The notes below the pieces were generated by a model. It was not told where the DNA came from. It ran no database searches and saw nothing but the letters and a program-made list of their open reading frames with translations. The position numbers and the translations under genes were made by a program. Positions 33,294 to 42,982 of a stretch of 64,000 nucleotides of DNA are shown piece after piece (position 1 is the stretch's first letter; each line of letters begins with the position of its first letter). The DNA is taken from assembly GCF_000257905.1 (NCBI RefSeq), contig NZ_AJJL01000078.1, forward strand, positions 16,983 through 80,982, in the 5' to 3' direction. The DNA is from Streptococcus mitis SK579 (GTDB lineage: Bacteria > Bacillota > Bacilli > Lactobacillales > Streptococcaceae).

Positions 33294-34509
33294 GAGCTTC
33301 TCCCTTCTTTGCTGCGTCTGCTTCCAAGCGGTCCTTGACTTGAACTACATCCTTATCCCCACGACCCGATAGACAGACAATCATGGACTTGTCTGGTCCG
33401 AGTTCTTTGGCCAATTTCACCGCAAAGGCGATTGCATGACTAGATTCCAAGGCTGGGATAATCCCTTCCACACGAGACAAGAGTCGGAATCCTTCCAAGG
33501 CTTCTTCGTCCGTCACAGGAACATAGCTGGCACGTTTAATATCGTGGTAGTGAGAATGTTCTGGACCGATACCAGGATAGTCCAAACCTGCTGAGATAGA
33601 GAAAGCTTCAAGAATTTGACCATGGGCATCTTGGAGCACATCCATAAGAGAACCGTGGAGGACACCTGGGCGACCCTTAGTCAAGGTAGCTGCGTGGTGC
33701 TCTGTATCCACACCAAGTCCTGCTGCTTCAGCTCCATACATAGCTACAGACTCATCTTCTACAAATGGATGGAAGAGACCGATGGCATTAGAACCACCGC
33801 CAACACAGGCTACTAGGGCATCTGGCAGATCTTGACCTGTCAAGTCGCGGTACTGTTGTTTAGCTTCTCGACCAATGACACTTTGGAAGTCACGAACGAT
33901 TTCTGGGAAAGGATGAGGCCCCAAGGCAGAACCAAGGATATAGTGGGTATCATCGATATTAGCTACCCATGAACGAAGGGCTGCATTGACCGCATCCTTG
34001 AGCACGCGCGAACCGTCTGTCACTGCCTCGACCTTAGCTCCCAAAAGCTCCATACGGAAGACATTGAGGGCTTGGCGTTTGACATCTTCCTCACCCATAT
34101 AGATGGTACATTCCATGTTAAAGAGGGCTGCAGCAGTTGCAGTTGCCACACCGTGCTGACCAGCACCTGTTTCTGCGATAATTTTCTTTTTACCCATGCG
34201 TTTAGCAAGCAAAACTTGTCCCAAGGCATTGTTAATCTTGTGGGCCCCTGTATGGTTGAGGTCTTCACGTTTAAGATAAATCTTGGCTCCGCCAATATGC
34301 TGGGTCAAGTTTTTTGCGTAGTAAAGAGGAGTTTCACGCCCCACATACTGGCGTAAGAGTTGGTTTAATTCCTCTTGGAAACTTGGGTCTGCTTGACTTT
34401 CACGATAGGCCTTCTCCAACTCTAAAACTGCTGTCATCAATGTTTCTGGGACAAAACGTCCGCCAAATTTTCCGTAAAATCCATCTTTATTTGGTTCCTG
34501 ATATGCCAT
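33286..34509 (-). CDS. trpB: Tryptophan synthase beta chain (operon copy)
   Basis: A 407-residue PLP enzyme. The PLP lysine is in HTGAHKINN (about residue 91), ETGAGQHG and GGGSNAIG bind substrate and phosphate, and GPEHSHYHD and SGRGDKD lie near the C-terminus. It condenses indole and serine to tryptophan. It overlaps trpF by 23 nt. A second, different trpB lies upstream of the operon at 39377. Confidence 0.97.
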   Translation of the reverse strand: MAYQEPNKDGFYGKFGGRFVPETLMTAVLELEKAYRESQADPSFQEELNQLLRQYVGRETPLYYAKNLTQHIGGAKIYLKREDLNHTGAHKINNALGQVLLAKRMGKKKIIAETGAGQHGVATATAAALFNMECTIYMGEEDVKRQALNVFRMELLGAKVEAVTDGSRVLKDAVNAALRSWVANIDDTHYILGSALGPHPFPEIVRDFQSVIGREAKQQYRDLTGQDLPDALVACVGGGSNAIGLFHPFVEDESVAMYGAEAAGLGVDTEHHAATLTKGRPGVLHGSLMDVLQDAHGQILEAFSISAGLDYPGIGPEHSHYHDIKRASYVPVTDEEALEGFRLLSRVEGIIPALESSHAIAFAVKLAKELGPDKSMIVCLSGRGDKDVVQVKDRLEADAAKKGEAHA

Positions 34510-35086
34510 GCTTTACCCTCTCTATAAATCTTCTAATCTTTTCATGATCTTTTTGTCCATCTGTCTCCACTCCGCTCGATACATCTACTGCATAGGGAGT
34601 AAAGTGTTGAATTGCTTTTACTACATTGTCTTCCTTAAGCCCACCTGCGATAAAGAAAGGATGAGTTAGTCCAATCGTATCCAGTTGAGCCCAGTCAAAG
34701 GTCTGGCCACTCCCTGCCACAGGAGCATCAAAGAGTAGATAGTCTGCCTGAGAATTGGGCACATGACCCTCTCCATCCACCTGCACAGCCTGAATACTGT
34801 CACAAGGCAAATTCTCAAACAAATCATCTGCCACCTGACCGTGAACTTGAACCAAGTCCAAGCCAACTTTGTCAATCGCTTCTAGCAGTTCTGCCCGACT
34901 TGGTGAAACAAATACACCAACCTTTTTGACATCTGCAGGAATGAGCTTTGCCAGCTCAGTAGCCTGATCCAAGGTCACCTGTCTTTTACTAGGTGCAAAG
35001 ACAAAACCGATATAGTCCGCTCCTGCTGAAACGGCTGTTTCCACCGCTTCTTTGGTCGATAATCCGCAAATTTTAACCTTTGTCAA
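34487..35086 (-). CDS. trpF: Phosphoribosylanthranilate isomerase
   Basis: A 199-residue TIM barrel with [12 protein letters not shown] (catalytic Cys about residue 7), [11 protein letters not shown] and the phosphate-binding [15 protein letters not shown]. It carries out the Amadori rearrangement in tryptophan synthesis. It overlaps trpC by 14 nt and trpB by 23 nt, so translation is coupled. Confidence 0.96.
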   Translation of the reverse strand: MTKVKICGLSTKEAVETAVSAGADYIGFVFAPSKRQVTLDQATELAKLIPADVKKVGVFVSPSRAELLEAIDKVGLDLVQVHGQVADDLFENLPCDSIQAVQVDGEGHVPNSQADYLLFDAPVAGSGQTFDWAQLDTIGLTHPFFIAGGLKEDNVVKAIQHFTPYAVDVSSGVETDGQKDHEKIRRFIERVKHGISGTK

Positions 35087-35840
35087 TCTGCAACTCCTTG
35101 ATTCTCTGGGCTACATCTTCTGCCTGCATGAGAGCTGTCCCTACTAAAATTCCGTTAAAGTATGGTGCTACTCGTTCCACATCCTGCCCTGTGAAAATAG
35201 CCGATTCAGAAATGTACAAGCAATCTTCTTTGAAGTGTTTAGCCAAGTCTACACTGGTCTGCAAATCGACCTCAAAGGTTGTCAAGTTACGGTTATTAAC
35301 TCCGATAATCTGAGCACCAAGTCTGTAAGCTACTTCTAGTTCAGCTAGGTTGTGGGTTTCCACCAAGACTTCCAAGCCAAGCTCCGTCGCATAGTCATAA
35401 AGTTCCTTAAGACGTTCTTCTGACAAGGCTGCCACAATGAGCAAGATGACTGTTGCACCTGCATTGCGAGCACGGATGATTTGCTTTTCATCGATGATAA
35501 AGTCCTTGTTGAGCGTTGGAATGTTTACCTGACTGGAAATCTCCCGTAGATAATCCAAATGCCCTTTAAAGAAAACCTCATCTGTCAAAACCGAAATCAT
35601 CACTGCGCCGTTTGCTTCATAAGTCTGGGCCTGTTGCACAATATCCACATCGAGATTGATATCTCCCAGACTAGGGCTAGCTTTCTTAACTTCAGAGATT
35701 ACCTGCAAGCGGTCTTGATGTTTCTTCAAAAAGTCAGCCAAGCGATAGGTCTGGCGCAAGGGCTGGATTTCCTCCAGCTCCATCTGCTCGACCTCACGCG
35801 CCTTCTGCTCCAAAATTCGTGCTAAAAATTCCTGACTCAT
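35073..35840 (-). CDS. trpC: Indole-3-glycerol phosphate synthase
   Basis: A 255-residue enzyme: [12 protein letters not shown] (catalytic Lys about residue 51), [12 protein letters not shown], and [15 protein letters not shown], with SESAIF near the end. It closes the indole ring. The start overlaps the trpD stop as ATGA. Confidence 0.97.
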   Translation of the reverse strand: MSQEFLARILEQKAREVEQMELEEIQPLRQTYRLADFLKKHQDRLQVISEVKKASPSLGDINLDVDIVQQAQTYEANGAVMISVLTDEVFFKGHLDYLREISSQVNIPTLNKDFIIDEKQIIRARNAGATVILLIVAALSEERLKELYDYATELGLEVLVETHNLAELEVAYRLGAQIIGVNNRNLTTFEVDLQTSVDLAKHFKEDCLYISESAIFTGQDVERVAPYFNGILVGTALMQAEDVAQRIKELQIDKG

Positions 35841-36841
35841 TTTTGGTACTCCTGTAACAGTCTGAGTTTTTCAAGAGCCTTGCCATTAGCAATGACTTGA
35901 CGAGCTAAGGCAACTCCATCCTTGATATTATCTACCTTACCATTAGCATAGAAACCAAGACCAGCATTCAAGACTGTCGTTTCCAAGAATGGACTTGGTT
36001 CGTTCTTAAGAACACTAAGCAAAATTTCTGCATTTTCCTGAGCATTTCCTCCACGGATATCTTCGATAGCGTAGCGCTCCATCCCTAAATCCTCTGGAGT
36101 AAAGCTTGACAAGCTGATTTCGCCATTTTCAAGAAGTGCAATCTTGGTTGTTCCATTCAAACCAGCTTCATCCAATCCTTCTGGTCCAGCAACCACAATG
36201 GCACGTTTGCGACCCATATTTTTCAAAACCTGAGCTGTACTTTCTAGCAGTTCTGGACGACTAATTCCAAGAAGCTGTGTTTCCAAGGCCATTGGGTGAA
36301 TCAGTGGACCAGTCAAGTTCATAATCGTTGGAATTCCCAATTCCAAACGGGCTGGCATGATGTATTTCATAGCTGGGTGCATATTTTTAGCAAAGAGAAA
36401 GACGATTCCAGTTTTATCAAAGACCTTACCTAGTTCAGCTGGTTTGAGGTCTAGGTTGATGCCCAAGGCTTCGAGGACATCTGCAGAACCAGATTTAGAA
36501 GAAATCGAGCGGTTACCATGCTTGGCCATGTGAACACCGCCACCAGCCAAGACAAAGGCTGCAGTTGTGGAGATGTTAAAACTGAAAGACTTATCCCCAC
36601 CTGTACCACAGTTGTCCATAGCATCATGAATCTCAGTTGGAATGTGTTGGGCATGTCCTCTCATGACTTGGGCAATGGCTGTACGTTCTTCAGGTGTTTC
36701 CCCCTTCATCTTAAGAGCCAAAAGGAGAGAAGCAATCTGTGCCTCCGTTACACGGCCAGTTACGATACGCTCAATAACATCCGTCATTTCCACACCTGAT
36801 AAATTTTCAAATTTTGCTAGTTTTTCAATAATCTCTTTCAT
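35837..36841 (-). CDS. trpD: Anthranilate phosphoribosyltransferase
   Basis: A 334-residue enzyme with the PRPP/anthranilate motifs [17 protein letters not shown] (about residues 77-93) and [20 protein letters not shown] (about 107-126). It joins PRPP to anthranilate. It is separate from trpG (10-nt gap), not fused as in some bacteria. Confidence 0.97.
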   Translation of the reverse strand: MKEIIEKLAKFENLSGVEMTDVIERIVTGRVTEAQIASLLLALKMKGETPEERTAIAQVMRGHAQHIPTEIHDAMDNCGTGGDKSFSFNISTTAAFVLAGGGVHMAKHGNRSISSKSGSADVLEALGINLDLKPAELGKVFDKTGIVFLFAKNMHPAMKYIMPARLELGIPTIMNLTGPLIHPMALETQLLGISRPELLESTAQVLKNMGRKRAIVVAGPEGLDEAGLNGTTKIALLENGEISLSSFTPEDLGMERYAIEDIRGGNAQENAEILLSVLKNEPSPFLETTVLNAGLGFYANGKVDNIKDGVALARQVIANGKALEKLRLLQEYQK

Positions 36842-36851
36842 CCTAGTTTTC

Positions 36852-37418
36852 TCACTTTACAACCTTCTCGATAAAATTCCGAATAGAAGACAAGCCATCT
36901 GGCGTTCCGATACTCTCTGGATGGTACTGGAAACCATAAATCGGCAGGCTTTTGTGTTGAATCCCCATGATGGCTTGATCATCAGTCGAACGAGCTGTCA
37001 CTTCAAAGTCTTCTGGCATTTCTTCAATCAAGATACTGTGATAACGCATGACCGCACGGCCATCCTCGATACCTTGATACAAAACAGATGGTGCTTCAAA
37101 GTTGATATTGCTCTGTTTCCCATGCATGACTTTTGGAGCCAAGCCAAGCTTACCACCAAAGACTTCTGCAATGGCTTGATGACCCAGACAAATCCCAAGA
37201 ATCGGCTTTTTGCCAGCAAAGTCACGAATCATATCTTCCATCTTTCCAGCATCAACTGGCCAACCTGGACCGGGAGAAAAGACCAAACCATCTGCTTTTT
37301 CAGCTTCTTCATATAGCTTAGGATCATCGTTTCTCAATACCTGAACTTCTGCAAAATTCCCAATATATTGGGCCAAGTTATAGGTAAAAGAATCATAGTT
37401 GTCAATCAATAAAATCAT
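36852..37418 (-). CDS. trpG: Anthranilate synthase component II (glutamine amidotransferase)
   Basis: A 188-residue class I amidotransferase with FSPGPGWP (about residues 49-56), nucleophile Cys in GICLGHQ (about 77-83) and the His-Glu pair in YHPESIG near the C-terminus. It supplies ammonia to TrpE. It overlaps the trpE stop by 4 nt. In some streptococci it can also serve aminodeoxychorismate synthase; a separate pabA is not seen here. Confidence 0.96.
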   Translation of the reverse strand: MILLIDNYDSFTYNLAQYIGNFAEVQVLRNDDPKLYEEAEKADGLVFSPGPGWPVDAGKMEDMIRDFAGKKPILGICLGHQAIAEVFGGKLGLAPKVMHGKQSNINFEAPSVLYQGIEDGRAVMRYHSILIEEMPEDFEVTARSTDDQAIMGIQHKSLPIYGFQYHPESIGTPDGLSSIRNFIEKVVK

Positions 37419-38776
37419 GGTCTTAGTTCTCCAATTCTAGTCATAGATTTAGCTTTGTTAATGGTTTCTTGGTATTCGTTTTGGGCGATAGAGTCATAGA
37501 CAATTCCTGCCCCAGCCTGCACATAGGCTATTTGATTTTTGAGAATCATGGTTCGGATGGCAATGGCCAAGTCCATATCACCCGTCGCAGACAAGTAGCC
37601 GATTGCTCCTGCGTATACACCGCGTTTTTCCGTTTCCAGTTCATAGATCCGTCTCATAGCTCGAATCTTTGGTGCTCCTGAAACTGTTCCAGCAGGAAGT
37701 GTTGCTTTCAAAGCATCCATGGCAGTGAGTTCTGGAAGCAAACGCCCCTTGACAACACTAGTCAAATGCATGACGTAGCGGAAGAGCTCCACTTCCATAT
37801 ACTTGGTAACTTGTACACTTGCCGTTTCAGAGATGCGACCAATATCGTTACGACCTAAGTCTACCAACATTCGATGCTCTGCTGTTTCCTTTTCATCAGA
37901 AAGCAGGTCTGTCGCTAAGGTCTTGTCCTCTTCATCCGTAGCTCCTCTTGGTCGTGTACCCGCAATCGGATTGGTTGTCACGATGCCATTTTTGACGGAA
38001 ACCAAACTTTCTGGACTGGCACCGATGATTTGATAATTCCCAAAATCATAGAAATAAAGGTAATTAGATGGATTGGTCACGCGGAGATTTCTGTAGAAGT
38101 CAAATGGATTTCCAGTAACTTCTGCTGAGAAGCGCTGACTGAGTACGCATTGGAACATATCCCCGTTACGAATCAAGTCACGAGCTGTTTCCACCATTTC
38201 CTCAAACTTCTGAGGAGCGATATGTGGTTTGAAGTCTAACGGAGATAGATCCAAGTCTTCAAATTCATTTGAAGCAGGGATGCGTAATTCCTCAAGCACT
38301 TTATTCAAGGCTTCTGCCAAGTCTTCTTGACTTCGCTCACTATAGAGAGTATCCTCGATGACATGGATTTTTTCCTTCTTGTGGTCAAAGACCATGTAGC
38401 TCTCATAGACAAAGAAATGCATGTCTGGCGTTCCAATAGTATCTTCAGGAATTTGACCAATTTCTTCATAAAGCGAAATCATATCGTAACCAACAAAACC
38501 AATGGCTCCACCACCAAAAGGTAGGTCTGAGTGGTGCTGGCTCTTATGAGTCACTTCATAAAGGAAATCCAAGGGATCTCGATCAATCACTTGACCATTT
38601 TGATAAAGGACTCCATTTTCAAACTTAATCTCAAAAACTGGATTATAGGCTAAGATAGAAAAACGAGCTGTTTCCTTGTCTCTCGGAATACTCTCTAAGA
38701 TAACCTTGTGTTGCCCCTTTAAGCGCATATAAGCCAAGATTGGTGATAAGACATCTCCATGAATGATTCGTTCCAT
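37415..38776 (-). CDS. trpE: Anthranilate synthase component I
   Basis: A 453-residue chorismate-utilising enzyme. The C-terminal catalytic domain shows IAGTRPRGAT (about residues 272-281), DLLSDEKETAEHRMLVDLGRND and TLPAGTVSGAPKIRAM. The N-terminal LLES-type feedback region appears as VILESIPRDKE. Inhibition by tryptophan is expected. Start 38776 has AAGGGA upstream; a T-box leader lies 350 nt upstream. Confidence 0.97.
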   Translation of the reverse strand: MERIIHGDVLSPILAYMRLKGQHKVILESIPRDKETARFSILAYNPVFEIKFENGVLYQNGQVIDRDPLDFLYEVTHKSQHHSDLPFGGGAIGFVGYDMISLYEEIGQIPEDTIGTPDMHFFVYESYMVFDHKKEKIHVIEDTLYSERSQEDLAEALNKVLEELRIPASNEFEDLDLSPLDFKPHIAPQKFEEMVETARDLIRNGDMFQCVLSQRFSAEVTGNPFDFYRNLRVTNPSNYLYFYDFGNYQIIGASPESLVSVKNGIVTTNPIAGTRPRGATDEEDKTLATDLLSDEKETAEHRMLVDLGRNDIGRISETASVQVTKYMEVELFRYVMHLTSVVKGRLLPELTAMDALKATLPAGTVSGAPKIRAMRRIYELETEKRGVYAGAIGYLSATGDMDLAIAIRTMILKNQIAYVQAGAGIVYDSIAQNEYQETINKAKSMTRIGELRP

Positions 38777-39129
38777 TGTAATTTCCCTTTCAGTTCCTTA
38801 TTTTTAATTTTTTATCTTTTTTCTATTTCCCTTAAATAGTGCGGACGGGAGGTAAAATTATCCAGTGGATGATTTTAGAAATCCATGAAATGAAAGACCT
38901 AATTTTTGAGTTCCTCGCTCATTCATTTCTAGGCTCAGGCTAAAATAGTTCCCCGAACTATTTTACTCTCAAAAATTCCGTCCTAGAGAAGCATCTTTGC
39001 TTCTCTAGGATACCACTATGGCGGGAAATATCTTTTAGAAACTCACTTCGTTCGCAAATTTTTTGTAGCAATCTATTTAATAATGAACAATAATTTAAAA
39101 CTAAACAGCTGAACCTATAATAGACATAT
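38777..39129. repeat. Nested palindromes between the T-box and trpE
   Basis: No gene. Three perfect inverted repeats: outer AATTTTTGAG / CTCAAAAATT (38901-38910, 38968-38977), inner TAAAATAGTTC-ccc-GAACTATTTTA (38941-38965), and an adjacent 13-bp hairpin TCCTAGAGAAGCA / TGCTTCTCTAGGA (38981-39010). The outer pair looks like the ends of a short mobile repeat. Confidence 0.6.
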
Positions 39130-39366
39130 AAAAATCCCCACGCAAAATAACTTGCGTGAGGACGAAATTCGCGGTGCCACCTCAATTATAGGATTTCTCC
39201 TATCTCTCATTCCTGTCTCAGAAACCTCCTGTAACAGGCTGTGCGATAAAGGGCACTCCCTTGAGAATTATGTTTTCTTCTCTCGTTTCAGATGGACCCA
39301 ACCTTACAGCTTTCTCTGCTTGTTTCCAGCAACCACAAGCTCTCTGTGAGAGAAAAAACTGTAATT
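39130..39366 (-). promoter_or_regulatory. T-box leader of the trp operon
   Basis: The minus strand carries the T-box core AGGTGGCACCGCG (about 39170-39182), a multi-stem 5' part, and an intrinsic terminator CCTCACGCAA/TTGCGTGGGG plus T-run (39130-39162). Uncharged tRNA binding would stabilise the antiterminator. Context implies tRNA-Trp (UGG specifier). It starts about 10 nt after the trpB2 stop and I see no promoter in between. Confidence 0.93.
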
Positions 39367-39376
39367 TTTCCATCTT

Positions 39377-40555
39377 TTATTTTTTAGCTTCTAGGTAGTC
39401 TGCAATTGCAGCTACGTCCTTGTCTCCACGACCAGAGACATTGATGATGATAATGTCGTCTTTACTTAGTTTCGGTGCACGTTTAACTGCTTCTGCGATA
39501 GCGTGCGAACTTTCAATCGCTGGGATAATTCCTTCAGTCTTGCTGAGAAGGAGGAGAGCCTGAACAGCTTCTTCGTCTGTCGCAGCCACATATTCCACGC
39601 GACCTGAATCTTTAAAGTAGGCGTGTTCTGGACCAACCCCTGGATAGTCCAATCCAGCTGAGATAGAGTAAACTGGAGCCAGCTCTCCGTCTTCCTTAAA
39701 GACTGCATAAGTCTTCATACCGTCGACAATTCCGATACTACCTTTTGTCATAGTAGCTGCGTGCTTATCTGTATCAAGTCCGTGACCAGCAGCTTCAACC
39801 CCAACCAATTTGACTTCTTCATCAGCTACATACTGAGAAAAAGCACCAATGGCATTGGAACCACCACCTACACAGGCAATAACGTAGTCTGGCAAGCGTC
39901 CTTCTTTTTCCAAGATTTGACGACGAGATTCTTCACTGATGACCTTTTGGAACTCGTGGACAATGGTTGGATAAGGGTGAGGACCTACAGCAGAACCCAG
40001 AACATAGAAAGCTTCAAGGTCATTCATCCATGCTCCAAAGGCTGCATCAACCGCATCCTTAAGAGTTCGTGTCCCCGTTTCAACTGCGTGAACAGTTGCT
40101 CCCATCATCTCCATACGGAAAACATTGAGACGTTGACGCTCCACATCTTCTGCCCCCATGTAGACATCACAGGCCATACCAAACTTGGCTGCAGCCGCTG
40201 CTGTCGCAACACCGTGCTGACCAGCTCCTGTTTCCGCAATCACTCGTTTTTTGCCCATGCGTTTAGCAAGAAGGATTTGTCCCAAAACATTGTTAAGTTT
40301 GTGAGAACCCAAGTGATTAAGATCTTCACGCTTGAGATAAATCTTAGCCCCACCTAGGTGGTCTGTCAAACTTTCCGCAAAATAGAGCGGTGTTTCGCGA
40401 CCTGAATAGTCCTTTAAGTAATGGCGAAATTCTGCCAAAAATTCTGGATCATCCTTGTACTTGTCAAATGTCACTTCCAACTCATCCAACAAAGCCTGAA
40501 TCGGCTCCGGTACAAAACTACCACCAAATTGTCCAAAATAACCTTTAGTTGTCAT
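39377..40555 (-). CDS. trpB2: Second tryptophan synthase beta chain
   Basis: A 392-residue TrpB with [25 protein letters not shown] and SGRGDKD all present. The PLP-lysine motif reads HLGSHKLNN rather than HTGAHKINN of the operon copy, and the two proteins differ throughout, so this is a distinct lineage, not a recent duplicate. There is no second trpA, so it may use free indole or replace the operon copy. It has its own promoter and T-box. The symbol is only descriptive. Confidence 0.94.
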   Translation of the reverse strand: MTTKGYFGQFGGSFVPEPIQALLDELEVTFDKYKDDPEFLAEFRHYLKDYSGRETPLYFAESLTDHLGGAKIYLKREDLNHLGSHKLNNVLGQILLAKRMGKKRVIAETGAGQHGVATAAAAAKFGMACDVYMGAEDVERQRLNVFRMEMMGATVHAVETGTRTLKDAVDAAFGAWMNDLEAFYVLGSAVGPHPYPTIVHEFQKVISEESRRQILEKEGRLPDYVIACVGGGSNAIGAFSQYVADEEVKLVGVEAAGHGLDTDKHAATMTKGSIGIVDGMKTYAVFKEDGELAPVYSISAGLDYPGVGPEHAYFKDSGRVEYVAATDEEAVQALLLLSKTEGIIPAIESSHAIAEAVKRAPKLSKDDIIIINVSGRGDKDVAAIADYLEAKK

Positions 40556-40587
40556 AAAATTTTTCCTCTTTCTGTATTGATTTCAAG

Positions 40588-40832
40588 ATATGAAAAAGCC
40601 CACACACAGAAAATTACTCTGCGTGAGGGCGTTGGTAACGCGGTGCCACCTCAATTATAAAGGGACTATTCCCCTTTATATCTCTGCCTTGTCTAACAAC
40701 AAGTTGCACTGTAAGGTGTGCGCACCGAATTTTCATTGTTTCAAATTCATTTTTAAAATCAGCCCACTTTCACTACTTCCAACCACCTGTTCACAATGAC
40801 CACAGGCTCCCTGAAGATCAAAAATAGTTACT
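40588..40832 (-). promoter_or_regulatory. T-box leader of trpB2
   Basis: The minus strand has the T-box core GAGGTGGCACCGCGTT (about 40637-40652), a structured 5' region and a terminator (GCCCTCACGCAGA / TCTGTGTGTGGGC plus T5, 40589-40631). It sits 30 nt upstream of trpB2. Tryptophan specificity is inferred from the gene it controls. Confidence 0.93.
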
Positions 40833-40851
40833 TTTCTGATTTGTTGAACTT

Positions 40852-40880
40852 ATTTTAATACTTTACTTTTTCTTTGTCAA
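40852..40880 (-). promoter_or_regulatory. Promoter of the trpB2/trp transcription unit
   Basis: On the minus strand TTGACA (40880-40875), 17 bp, TAAAAT (40857-40852), just before the T-box of trpB2. Confidence 0.85.
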
Positions 40881-40887
40881 GACTTTT

Positions 40888-42117
40888 TTACGATTTTTTT
40901 GATAAAGTTAACACTTTTTCAGAAACTGTTTTGAAAGTCTCAATGATATAGTCCACTTCTTCATCACTTAATTTAGTGTGAAGAGGAAGGGTAATTTCAT
41001 TTTCAAAGAAGGCATAGGCCTTAGGATAGTTCGCCATAGCAAAACCAAGATTCTTATAGGCTGTCAAGAGCGGAAGCGGTTTGTAATGGACGTTACTTGC
41101 AATTCCTGCTTTGGCCAATTCTTGGATGATGAGATTACGTTCTTCTAAGCTTGCTCCTTCTACATGGGTGATGTAGAGGTGACGTGAAGATTCGACAGTA
41201 TCAGTCTTGTGTGCCAATGGATGGATACGAGATCCTGCAAAACCACGATCATAGCGGTCTACAATGTCCTTACGACGTTCTAGCAAACCAGGGTAACGGT
41301 CCAATTGTACCAAACCAAGTGACGCCATGATATCGGTCATATTGCACTTGTAGGCTGGTGTGACGATATCGTATTCCCATGAACCCAGTTGCATCTTAGC
41401 AAGAGCATCCTTAGTTTGCCCGTGAAGGGAAAGAATTTGGAATTCTTTGTACATATCTTCATCATCAATCGCTGGATTGGCTTTCCAAGTCGCACTTCCA
41501 CCTTCGGCCGTTGTAAAGTTCTTAACGGCGTGGAAAGAGAATGAAGTAAAGTCAGCGATAGAACCAGCAGGTTGTCCCTTATAAGTAGATCCCAAAGCAT
41601 GAGCACTATCAGAAACAATCACAATACGGTTAAAGGCTTTTTGCCACTTGCTTGAAGCGATAAATAGGTCACGTTTCTTCTCCACTACTTGGAACAAACG
41701 GTCATAGTCGCAAACAATCCCCGCAAGCTCAACCGGAATAATCACCTTAGTCTTTTCAGTAATGGCTTGCTCAAGCAAGTCATAGTCCATTTCAAACGTA
41801 TCTGCTTGGATATCCACCATGACAGGGGTTGCTCCTACGTGAGTGATGATACTACATGAAGCTGTATAGGTCATGGCTGGAACGATGACTTCATCACCAG
41901 GCCCAACTTCCAAGACGCGTAAAATCAACTCAAGAGCGGCAGTCGCAGAGTTGAGGCAGACAGTCTTAGGAGTCTGTGTGTATTGAGACAAGCGACGCTC
42001 CAGTTCTTTGGTCTTAGGACCAGTTGTAATCCAACCAGAACGAAGGGTGTCCGCTACTTCAGCAATTTCTGCTTCCGTAATATCGGGTGGTGAAAATGGA
42101 ATATTGTAATTTGGCAT
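40888..42117 (-). CDS. DegT/DnrJ/EryC1/StrS aminotransferase
   Basis: A 409-residue PLP-dependent sugar aminotransferase. Start MPNYNIPFSPPDITEAEIAEV at 42117 follows AAAAGGAG (the frame runs nine codons further). The PLP lysine lies in SFHAVKNFTTAEGG (about residue 200) and the Asp contact in VSDSAHALGS. Such enzymes make amino-sugars on nucleotide donors. It is followed by nothing co-directional within 300 nt and preceded by a sugar transferase gene 43 nt upstream, so both probably work on one surface glycan. Confidence 0.93.
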   Translation of the reverse strand: MPNYNIPFSPPDITEAEIAEVADTLRSGWITTGPKTKELERRLSQYTQTPKTVCLNSATAALELILRVLEVGPGDEVIVPAMTYTASCSIITHVGATPVMVDIQADTFEMDYDLLEQAITEKTKVIIPVELAGIVCDYDRLFQVVEKKRDLFIASSKWQKAFNRIVIVSDSAHALGSTYKGQPAGSIADFTSFSFHAVKNFTTAEGGSATWKANPAIDDEDMYKEFQILSLHGQTKDALAKMQLGSWEYDIVTPAYKCNMTDIMASLGLVQLDRYPGLLERRKDIVDRYDRGFAGSRIHPLAHKTDTVESSRHLYITHVEGASLEERNLIIQELAKAGIASNVHYKPLPLLTAYKNLGFAMANYPKAYAFFENEITLPLHTKLSDEEVDYIIETFKTVSEKVLTLSKKS

Positions 42118-42159
42118 TGATTTGCTCCTTTTATCTGTACTCATTTTCTCATGACTACT

Positions 42160-42852
42160 TTATTTTAGCACTTCAAACACGGTTTGAAACATGATTTTGA
42201 TGTCTCCAAGGAAACTAAACTCTCGGAGATAAGCGAGGTTATAGCGCATCTTTTCAGGAAGGACATGCTCTACATAGGCTTGGTCAACTGACAGACCTTT
42301 TTCGGTCATTTGACTGATGATAGTGTCCTCATCCTTGTAGTTGATGCTGGCTGGAGAGGTAATTCCTGCTGGCAAAAGCAAGGTTGCCATCATTTCAGGG
42401 CTATACTGCTCTGTGTAACGTGGCACTTCAGGTCGCGTACCGACAAAGGACATTTCGCCTTTAAGAACATTGACCAGCTGAGGCAGTTCGTCCAAACGCA
42501 CACGGCGGATAAAATTGCCAACCTTGGTAATGCGGCTATCGTTAGCAGAAGTCACCAGACTCCCTTTTTTATCCGCATCCGTCACCATGGTACGGAACTT
42601 CCAAATCTTGAAAGGTCGATTGTACTGTGTCACGCGCTCTTGCTTGTAAATCACTGGCCCCTTGCTATCCAACTTGATCCAAATGCTCAAGATTAGAAAG
42701 ATAGGAGAGGTCAAAACTAGTAAGACCAAAGCTAGAACCCAGTCCAAGCAACGCTTGAAAATCAGCGAACCCTTCCTTTTAGAGACAAGCTGGTAGTAAG
42801 ACTCAACCTCGCTTGATTTCATTTCCACGGGCAAGTCTTCCCATTTCAGCAT
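42160..42852 (-). CDS. Initiating sugar transferase (bacterial sugar transferase family)
   Basis: A 230-residue protein with one membrane segment (about residues 35-60) and the PF02397 catalytic part: KRCLDWVLALVLLV, YKQERVTQYNRPFKIWKFRTM, RVRLDELPQLVNVLKGEMSFVG. It moves a sugar-1-phosphate onto undecaprenyl phosphate, starting a glycan. The partner aminotransferase suggests an amino-sugar such as the AATGal of teichoic acid; that link is an inference. Confidence 0.92.
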   Translation of the reverse strand: MLKWEDLPVEMKSSEVESYYQLVSKRKGSLIFKRCLDWVLALVLLVLTSPIFLILSIWIKLDSKGPVIYKQERVTQYNRPFKIWKFRTMVTDADKKGSLVTSANDSRITKVGNFIRRVRLDELPQLVNVLKGEMSFVGTRPEVPRYTEQYSPEMMATLLLPAGITSPASINYKDEDTIISQMTEKGLSVDQAYVEHVLPEKMRYNLAYLREFSFLGDIKIMFQTVFEVLK

Positions 42853-42982
42853 GCTGTTTCTCCTTTGTTTTTATTATACTATTTGTCAACATTTTTCATT
42901 ATACCACAAAATGGAAAAGGCGGTGAAAGAAATCTGTAATTTGAAGGATTTCCTTCTGTTACTGAATGAGAATCAAAGAGTA

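Noticed and set aside
36642..37316. 224-codon plus-strand frame opposite trpD/trpG
   Set aside because: It is the antisense of two highly conserved trp genes, with no start signal; a shadow of their codon bias.
39210..39356. Leader peptide reading frame in the trp T-box (ATG near 39356, about 45 codons, one Trp codon)
   Set aside because: No ribosome site, the frame overlaps conserved T-box structure, and T-box control needs no leader peptide.
40590..40799. 69-codon plus-strand frame over the trpB2 leader
   Set aside because: It is antisense to the T-box and its terminator; nothing supports coding.
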